Positions 59,618 to 64,000 of a stretch of 64,000 bases of DNA are shown here, one piece after another. The position numbers and the translations under genes are program-made. A model generated the notes under the pieces. The model was not told the origin of the DNA. It did not search any database and worked only from the letters and a program-made list of their open reading frames with translations. Numbering within the stretch: position 1 is the stretch's first letter; every line of letters begins with the position of its first letter. Origin of the DNA: Lamellibrachia columna (lineage: Eukaryota > Annelida > Polychaeta > Sabellida > Siboglinidae); NCBI GenBank assembly GCA_963662155.1, contig OY759271.1, positions 12,404,898 through 12,468,897 of the forward strand, given 5' to 3'.

Positions 59618-62104
59618 CAAATTGTCCCTGTTTGCCCATCAAACAGCTTGCATCCTTAGCGCACATATGCTATGAATAGGGAAGGAGGAAGAAAGCCAAA
59701 CCTGTATGATGGGAAGAACGAATGCAAGGGTTTTCCCACTTCCTGTGGGTGCCGAGCAGCAGATGTCACTGGGAGGGTAGCACCCCGCCAGCCCTGTCAC
59801 ATGACCCAGGGGTGACTGACTGAGCAAAACTGGTATCAGGTGACTCTGTACTGCAACACAGGCACATATCTGTTAAACATTCCCACTATACGATCACCAC
59901 GTCATGTGAAATTATGTGGAAATCTGACTACTAACCGAGTCAACATATTTTATATCAACAATATTTTAGCGTAAAACAAATCAACAAATGAGACATTGTT
60001 TACCTCTCAAGAAAAAACTTGTCCTCTTCTCCGAATACATTCTGGCCATGTCTCATGGTCTTTGTCAGTGGACTGGCAAAGACAGTCTGCTGACGAAGGC
60101 CAAAGTATGACACAACCAAACTATTCGTCAATAAGACCAACTTTCTTGAGAGATAAATTCAGTCTTATTTAGCAAGTCAAGAAATTGGAATATATACACA
60201 TTCAAGGATGTTTAATACTACTACTACTACCACTTTTCATGTGTACACACAAATGCATAAAATTGGTTGTGGTCACACACGACACTTCAGTCTGTCTTCC
60301 TTTCATTCTAAAAAGGGAAACCCATAACATGCTTTGCAGGCCGGCTCTCAAACCTGGGAAGAGATGCGTGATTCCATTATCTCGCAACTGTTGAAGAATT
60401 GCCTCATCAAGATAGTTGATCCCACTCAGTGGAACTTTCTCTGTGCGGATGTCGCCAGCAACAACTGTGGGTTTGGCCAACCAATTCGGCAACACACGGT
60501 GCACCTGAGCATATAGAATTTTAGTCATTGTACACCACATTGTACACCACATTGTACACCACAGAAACAACAATACATGAGAGCAACACAGTGATTAAAT
60601 AATTCATGAACAGGTAGCTTAACAATCATGCATAATCACAAACACAGAGAATTTACTGTTTATAGATTTATACTTGCATAAGAGTACGATTTATGCAAAA
60701 ACAGTTATTTGCTTAATTAATGCAGATGATCAGAGTTTTAAGGCCTTTCATACATCATAAAATTATGTAGAAGCTAAGAATTTTTTTTAATATAATATTT
60801 AATTTGTGTGTTTTTTGCCTCTGACATTCAGTCAAGTCACTGAACTGCAAGTCAAGTCTCAAGTCCCAAGTCCAAGTCAAGTCTCGAGTCATCTCTCTGT
60901 ATTCCAAGTCAAGTGAAGTCATCGTTCAAGTCAAAAGTCAAATCACTAGCGTTTACTGTTCGAGTCACAAGTCAAGTTGCACTCAAACATATGACAACTG
61001 CATTACATATCTAGTCAAATATCAATGATAAACAGATCAATTTATTAACAATATTATTTATTTTGATTATAATTAATATGTTATACATAAAAATGTTGTC
61101 TCTTGCCATTAAATATGACATAAGAAATGTCAAAGTTCACTCAGCTAACAACTGGCTTTGTGATAGGCAACACTAATTATGTAATAACTATCAGACAGCA
61201 GACCAGAGTGAGATCAGATCAGAGAGCATCACATGCATGTTCAATGCAAGCTCAGTGTGGATGCATAATATTGCTGCCACGGCTAAACACCCTCTTTACA
61301 GAAGCACTGGTAGCAGATAGACTTGTTGGCAAGGCATAAACTGGCAAGTCAAGTGAAGTCACCTATCTAAATTCCAAGTCAAGTCAAGTCAAAATGTGCA
61401 ACTCGAGTCCGACTCGAGTCAGTCTGTGTGACTCGAGTCAACAAGTCTGCTATACACGTCCAGTGATAACTTAGACAAGAATCTTAAGTTGAATAGTCAC
61501 CTTCTGAACTGACTTCTGTTCAACGTCACCGATGACAGTGAAACCTCCAACTTCTGTGTGAACTTGTCCTTCAGTGATCATCGCAAAGTCTGCATCAATT
61601 CCTGCTTCATTTCCCTTCTGCAGTTCAACCTCCTCTTCCACGAGATCTCCTTCATCACTGTCCCCACTGCTGCTTTGTTCGACTGCTTCCCCACTCAGCC
61701 CAGGTTTCTTACTAACATTATTCGTTTCAATTTTTCTTTTCTTTTTCGATGAACGTTCATCTTTTGATTTCTTCCTTTCCTTTGGACCTTCTCTTGTGTC
61801 ATTCTCTTCACAATCCAAGTGTGATTTTGTTGGGCTCTTTTTCTTTCTTTTCTTTTCTGGAGAATTCTTTTCTTGGTCAGATTTATCAATTTTTACTTTA
61901 TTTATTGTTTCATTTGTCAATTCATCTTGCACTGGAACTGTTTCACTTTGTCTCTTCTTATTCTGTTCCTTTGATTTGCTCGGTTTCTCAAGTTTCTTTA
62001 CTTGTGCCTGCTTGTGTAGTTTCTTAAGAATTTTGTCAGCATGTGATTGCGTGTCTGGAAGATTGTCTTTATCATCCAAATCTTCCTCCTCGTCACCCAT
62101 ATAC
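45775..62104 (-). CDS. DDX51: DDX51, ATP-dependent DEAD-box RNA helicase (14 coding exons, first exon missing)
   Basis: Exons in transcript order: 62104-61501, 60504-60354, 59850-59702, 59035-58919, 57974-57913, 57308-57200, 56296-56130, 55336-55207, 54340-54276, 53270-53155, 48704-48588, 47651-47486, 46557-46423, 45804-45775. Together they encode about 705 residues, close to the family's usual length. All motifs are present: [13 protein letters not shown] (I), LPVRELAVQ (Ia), ATPGRLVDH (Ib), DEAD (II), SAT (III), ILCFTNS (IV), SDAMARGMD (V), [10 protein letters not shown] (VI). The N-terminus is acidic with lysine-rich nuclear-signal stretches. DDX51 is the metazoan counterpart of yeast Dbp6, a nucleolar helicase for 60S ribosomal subunit maturation. 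Phases agree at every junction except the seventh to the eighth. The 2-base phase of the first listed exon (Tyr-Met-Gly-Asp start) requires an upstream exon that I could not find. One intron has a GC donor; another holds a 3.9-kb transposon. Confidence 0.93.
46423..46557 (-). CDS. DDX51: DDX51 coding exon 14
   Basis: 45 codons, phase 0 both ends: [20 protein letters not shown] through [11 protein letters not shown]. Lysine-rich C-terminal region typical of DDX51. Acceptor CTTCCTTCAG, donor GTTAGT. Confidence 0.85.
47486..47651 (-). CDS. DDX51: DDX51 coding exon 13 (motifs V and VI)
   Basis: [20 protein letters not shown] through [20 protein letters not shown] and LEKKE. It ends at GAG/GCAAGT, a GC donor: only this site keeps the phase of the next exon. 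Confidence 0.92.
48588..48704 (-). CDS. DDX51: DDX51 coding exon 12
   Basis: [20 protein letters not shown] through [11 protein letters not shown]; acceptor TACGTCGCAG, donor GTAAGT. Phase 2 out (Ile codon split) matches exon 13. Confidence 0.9.
48960..51380 (-). mobile_element. RTE-like LINE nested in the Tc1 left inverted repeat
   Basis: The minus strand encodes a pre-RT region (50,552-51,010: [21 protein letters not shown]), an RT domain (49,761-50,555: [66 protein letters not shown]), the catalytic FADD box (about 49,745) and a C-terminal region (49,086-49,514: [36 protein letters not shown]). Frameshifts occur near 50,590, 49,775 and 49,615. The 3' end has (CTTA)n repeats at 48,959-48,974. 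It is 5'-truncated near 51,380. GAACTGA and GGACTGA flank it as a probable target duplication. Confidence 0.85.
51477..52508 (+). CDS. Tc1-like transposase, probably inactive
   Basis: A 343-codon frame without stops. The N-terminal helix-turn-helix region ([20 protein letters not shown] through [10 protein letters not shown]) is followed by a DDE core. The first catalytic Asp, normally in a DESRF context, is Asn (TANESRF). Shortly after it the protein lacks about 15 residues usual for the family before [14 protein letters not shown]. The second Asp (VQDNARPH) and the Glu (DLNPIEHLW) are present with 34 residues between, i.e. DD34E. The loss of a catalytic residue together with the deletion argues against activity even though the frame is open. 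Confidence 0.85.
   Translation: MGVMMFAAWIVTAGCLLMVAGAVRRHLDPTKVARALQLLEDGERVRVVARRFDVSRSVVSRLWTLYQETGQYTRRQGLGRLRMTTQRQDRYLVMLSDRMSTSRSLEIYFCRATQVHLSNQTVRNRPHEDGMRARRPATGPILTAQHRRARLDFVREHQNRRLRHWTANESRFSVSTNADCNIVEVDRYSRGPVMVWVGVSLYGRTDLYVFARGGITAVRYHNDILKPIVRPYAGDVGDDFILVQDNARPHTARVSMTFLEDEGITMMDWPARSSDLNPIEHLWDMLSRRVRRRPHPPENVQNLTNALVQEWQAIPQNDIRRIIRSMPRRCQECVNARGGHTSY
52760..53154. other. Intron sequence of DDX51
   Basis: AT-rich remainder of the intron between exons 11 and 12; no further feature seen. Confidence 0.5.
53155..53270 (-). CDS. DDX51: DDX51 coding exon 11 (motif IV)
   Basis: [18 protein letters not shown] through [14 protein letters not shown] plus two bases of Arg. Donor GTATGC. 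The following intron contains the Tc1-like element. Confidence 0.92.
53520..53592. repeat. 35-bp tandem duplication
   Basis: ACATCCTTGTTGCAATTATA with flanks is repeated twice head to tail in a DDX51 intron. Confidence 0.85.
53715..53775 (+). repeat. Retroposon 3' tail
   Basis: TTTGTGGATCTCAAGTC followed by AATAAAGACGGTAATAATAA matches 29,500-29,545. An AATAAA plus ATA-rich tail suggests the end of a SINE or LINE. Confidence 0.6.
54160..54245 (+). repeat. LINE/SINE-type tail with (TTA)n
   Basis: GGGCATTATATAAATACTTT followed by (TTA)n resembles the GCGCTATATAAAT-(ATT)n tail seen in many animal retroposons. Confidence 0.5.
54276..54340 (-). CDS. DDX51: DDX51 coding exon 10
   Basis: 65 bases after the acceptor TGTGCCTGGAG, encoding [20 protein letters not shown] and Thr. 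The acceptor was chosen because it alone keeps phase with exon 9. Confidence 0.8.
54832..54930. repeat. (TA)n tracts
   Basis: Several TA runs with interruptions, including CTGG and TTTAAAT, in a DDX51 intron. Confidence 0.9.
55207..55336 (-). CDS. DDX51: DDX51 coding exon 9 (motif III)
   Basis: [20 protein letters not shown] followed by [10 protein letters not shown]; donor AATG/GTAAGA in phase 1. Contains SAT. Confidence 0.92.
56130..56296 (-). CDS. DDX51: DDX51 coding exon 8 (motif II, DEAD)
   Basis: Starts [17 protein letters not shown] and ends near GPLTAAK. The 5' boundary is clear (TTTGTAG acceptor). The 3' boundary is placed at GTGCGT but leaves phase 2, which does not match the phase-0 start of the next exon. 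A microexon or a different donor a few bases on (TGC/GTCTTT) would resolve this. Confidence 0.85.
57200..57308 (-). CDS. DDX51: DDX51 coding exon 7 (motif Ib)
   Basis: Reads [20 protein letters not shown] and on to LHSLRYL, donor CTG/GTGAGT. The motif-Ib region is fully conserved. Confidence 0.92.
57617..57685. repeat. Perfect hairpin around a (TA)n core
   Basis: AGGTGAGCTATATA on the left is exactly complementary to the right end TATAGCTCACCT; the loop is (TA)n with one AGATA interruption. Confidence 0.85.
57913..57974 (-). CDS. DDX51: DDX51 coding exon 6
   Basis: 62 bases: [20 protein letters not shown] plus two bases of a Cys codon. Acceptor TTTTACTCAG, donor GTGAGT. Confidence 0.85.
58430..58875. 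repeat. Short direct repeats and two adjacent hairpins in a DDX51 intron
   Basis: TTAATGGCTTATGCTCCGCC near 58,440 recurs with changes near 58,856. Between them, 58,694-58,715 (GGGCTGG...CCAGCCC) and 58,717-58,739 (CGGTCATT...AATGACCG) are two consecutive hairpins. Confidence 0.6.
58919..59035 (-). CDS. DDX51: DDX51 coding exon 5 (motif Ia)
   Basis: 39 codons, phase 0 both ends: [19 protein letters not shown]. Motif Ia has Val in place of the usual Thr (PTREL to PVREL). It had no long open frame and was found by homology. Confidence 0.88.
59105..59470. repeat. Repeat Y, copy 2 (inverted relative to copy 1)
   Basis: Reverse complement of 43,525-43,830; it also ends at a (TA)n tract (59,471 on). 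It lies in the DDX51 intron between exons 4 and 5. Confidence 0.8.
59471..59615. repeat. (TA)n microsatellite
   Basis: About 140 bases of TA with a few TACA interruptions. It lies only about 90 bases from DDX51 exon 4. Confidence 0.95.
59702..59850 (-). CDS. DDX51: DDX51 coding exon 4 (motif I)
   Basis: Acceptor TGTGTTGCAG, donor CAG/GTTTGG. Reads QSHLIPVLL, then [19 protein letters not shown] and LAFVLPIIQ. It contains the Walker A motif and joins exon 3 in phase to give FPVQ. Confidence 0.92.
60354..60504 (-). CDS. DDX51: DDX51 coding exon 3
   Basis: Phase 0 in, phase 1 out. It encodes [12 protein letters not shown] through GITHLFP, the segment just before and into the Q-motif region; the glutamine comes from the next exon. 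Confidence 0.9.
60825..61455. repeat. Dispersed CAAGTC-rich element, copy 2
   Basis: It begins with CAAGTC/CGAGTC iterations, has an AT-rich body and the GTGTGGATGCATAATA block near 61,255, and ends with GACTCGAGTC iterations at 61,340-61,455. It matches 1-470. It is inserted in the DDX51 intron upstream of exon 3, ending about 45 bases from exon 2. Confidence 0.75.
61501..62104 (-). CDS. DDX51: DDX51 coding exon 2 (N-terminal acidic/basic region)
   Basis: Acceptor TTTCTTTCCTAG, donor AAG/GTGACT. It encodes 201 residues: GDEEEDLDD at the start, then Lys/Arg-Ser-rich tracts ([20 protein letters not shown]) and an acidic patch ([13 protein letters not shown]). The exon ends in VEQKSVQK. The antisense open frame is a shadow. 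Confidence 0.88.
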
Positions 62105-63300
62105 CTAGGAAAGAAATAACACTAATGACCAGTTCACATTATTACCTGATCCAACAAAATTGGTAATATTGAAGTGTAGCTTAATGTTTGATTGACTTAA
62201 ATTATACAACAGCTGCTCTGATGAATGTGTCCACCTTTAACACCCATCCTTGCTTTCACTGATAGACTTGTGTGTTTTGTCAGAAACTTGTATATCTACA
62301 GACACTGTTTATTTTTAATGTAAATATAACGCATGCATGATTTATAAAGCAATAATAATATTCAGCCCAATAGGCAATAATCACGGTTACTGAATTATGA
62401 GAGTGAGATTGCCAAATTGGTATGTATCGGAAAGGTAACAAGAAACGTGTTATAATTTTGACAGTAGATCCATAATCAGAAAGAGCATGCCAGTTATCTC
62501 TGACATATATGCACAAAATGACACTAGTAAGTTTATCGGGACGTTTTACGATTACACTGGTCAGTGTGGTTTTTGCCTTATGTTTCTAAAGAAACCTTTG
62601 CGCATGGGATCAATATTTGAACAACTATCAGTTATTTCATCTATATCGAGTGCAAACAAGTTGTCAGAAAAGTTGGTTTACGTGAACTACTTAACAATAT
62701 CAACCGATGGAAATACGTTTTTTCCTCAAAGTGAGGCTAGCGCAGGAAATTGCTTTAAAAGACAAAGCATTTTCGAAAATCCTCACTCTAAAAGTAATAT
62801 GCAACGCATTAAATGTATAAAAATCACTGAACCGTTTTTATAGGCTTCCTTCAGCCATTTTAGTGTCCATTTTCTATAAACTACAGAGTTATATTTCACA
62901 AATTTTTATGCTCAGGCCGTTATGATGATAATAAATTATACATATTTTTGTTTTGTTCTAATTTCAAATACAAAACTGAGATTATTTGTGATAAATTTTG
63001 TGTTCTTTTTATGAAACATCTGTGTGACTTATGCTTCTTTCAATATTTCCCATAATCAGTGCGTAGCCATAGGCCTAGGTGGAATTCGCCATCTCATTCT
63101 TCTGATTAGCCATAGATGGAACAATAAACAATTTCTTTAGAAAAGTGCAAAATTCATTCAAAATGCAGAGAAATCATGACAACAGTGGACTGTTTGTTAA
63201 TGCAACAAAGCCAACTGTCTTTGATCTATACAATGTTTCCCATCAGACTGAAGTCTGGGTCCTGGCAACTGTGCTTGCGAATGGGAAGGGAGTGTCTTGT
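62105..63300. other. Upstream of DDX51 exon 2; no exon identified
   Basis: A short first coding exon of DDX51 (Met to Arg, phase 2) is expected on the minus strand, but none with a convincing donor was found. A 118-codon plus-strand frame at 62,487-62,843 has no recognisable domain. Confidence 0.4.
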
Positions 63301-64000
63301 TAACACCTGGCTATTTTATGAGACAAAGCTTTGGACAATGTAAAGCAGACATGGCTTCCCTTTAATGACTAGTGCACGAATAGCAATCGCTAAAATAAGT
63401 ACTAATCTGTTACACACCAACTAGCGGAAATTCCTACTAGCCCTCTCGTCGCCCATGAATGCTTTGAATGGAAATGAGGATATGAGTAGATCTTGCGTTA
63501 TCTGCAAAATCTATTGACTTCAAAGTTAGTCTCTAGCACAGAACACAAGTTCAAAAAGTTCTGATTAAAATCAAACTCACTAACATCACACATGAGGACA
63601 GACATCAATGGAGACGTATTGTGAACAACTGTTATGGGACCCGTCCTCTGGACGATTAGCTGGTGATGATGAACATCGCCTTTATTCAATAACAGTTAAA
63701 TTTTTATTAATAGTAGTTTAAGATGTTGTTAATTGTTTTTGCCTCATCGCAAAATAATTTTTTTTTAATATAAATAGTTCTAGTATTCAGAGTTCCGCGG
63801 CTGTGAATATGAAGCAGTTAATACTTATTAGTGTTCCAATCCTATTAACACGTGCTCATATTATGATACAAAGCTTCGGACATAAGAGGTATCTAAAATA
63901 AACATGGCTTCCCTTTGTTGACTAGTGCATGAATAACAATCACTCAAAATATGTGTTAATCCGTTAGCTGCTTCTAGCTGTCTCATCGCCCATGAATACA
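63301..64000. repeat. Direct duplication, about 155 bp, 545 bp apart
   Basis: 63,301-63,463 and 63,847-64,000 share CATGGCTTCCCTTT, GACTAGTGCA(C/T)GAATA and CGCCCATGAAT in the same order. The second copy is cut by the window end. Confidence 0.75.

Noticed and set aside
60001..60110. Open stretch ([20 protein letters not shown]) looking like an extra DDX51 exon
   Set aside because: DDX51 exon 3 (ending in phase 1) joins exon 4 at 59,850 perfectly to give FPVQ. This stretch begins in phase 0 and would break the frame.
61574..62119. 181-codon plus-strand frame opposite DDX51
   Set aside because: It is antisense to the Lys/Ser-rich exon 2, where such composition gives Phe/Leu/Ser-rich shadows.
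62487..62843. 118-codon plus-strand frame near DDX51
   Set aside because: No recognisable domain. A divergent gene is possible but nothing supports it beyond its length.

Overview
The window is animal nuclear DNA: AT-rich, with spliced genes (GT-AG introns), several LINE families (CR1-like, Jockey-superfamily and RTE-like), a Tc1/mariner element, non-autonomous DNA transposons, and many minisatellites and (ACGC)n/(AC)n microsatellites. The conserved genes are DDX51 and a DUF829/TMEM53-like hydrolase. The repeat mix would suit a lophotrochozoan such as a mollusc, but that is an inference and no marker fixes the phylum.

Bases 1-34,000 are a repeat-dense accessory region. It holds a dispersed CAAGTC-rich element (1-470), a 51-bp satellite of about 48 units (2,985-5,427), a 28-bp minisatellite split by a CR1-like LINE (5,814-7,450), 20-bp and 29-bp minisatellites (12,000-12,945), a foldback element (17,767-18,746), two oppositely oriented Jockey-type LINE copies (20,500-23,110 and 30,200-32,095) and long compound microsatellites. 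Scattered through this is a family of small, probably secreted cysteine-rich peptides. Copies A (8,493), B (14,321-17,181) and C (32,372-33,152) look intact; D (24,394-24,606, minus strand) and E (about 26,755-26,850) are decayed. Intact copies share the spacing C-x3-C-x6-C-x3-C-x13-C-x6-C-x3-C. B and C have a tiny first exon that starts the signal peptide and a second exon with the rest. I do not recognise the family; it is the best candidate here for something undescribed.

Bases 34,000-40,200 have no recognisable gene except a LINE fragment and a MITE, and may include a long 3' UTR of the next gene. From 40,193 to 62,104 the window is ordinary: a TMEM53-like gene and DDX51, both on the minus strand. 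All helicase motifs of DDX51 can be read across 14 coding exons; only the short first exon was not found. One DDX51 intron carries a 3.9-kb Tc1-like transposon with a LINE nested in its left inverted repeat, and another intron uses a GC donor. DDX51 is a nucleolar helicase for large-subunit ribosome biogenesis; the TMEM53-like gene has no evident functional link to it.
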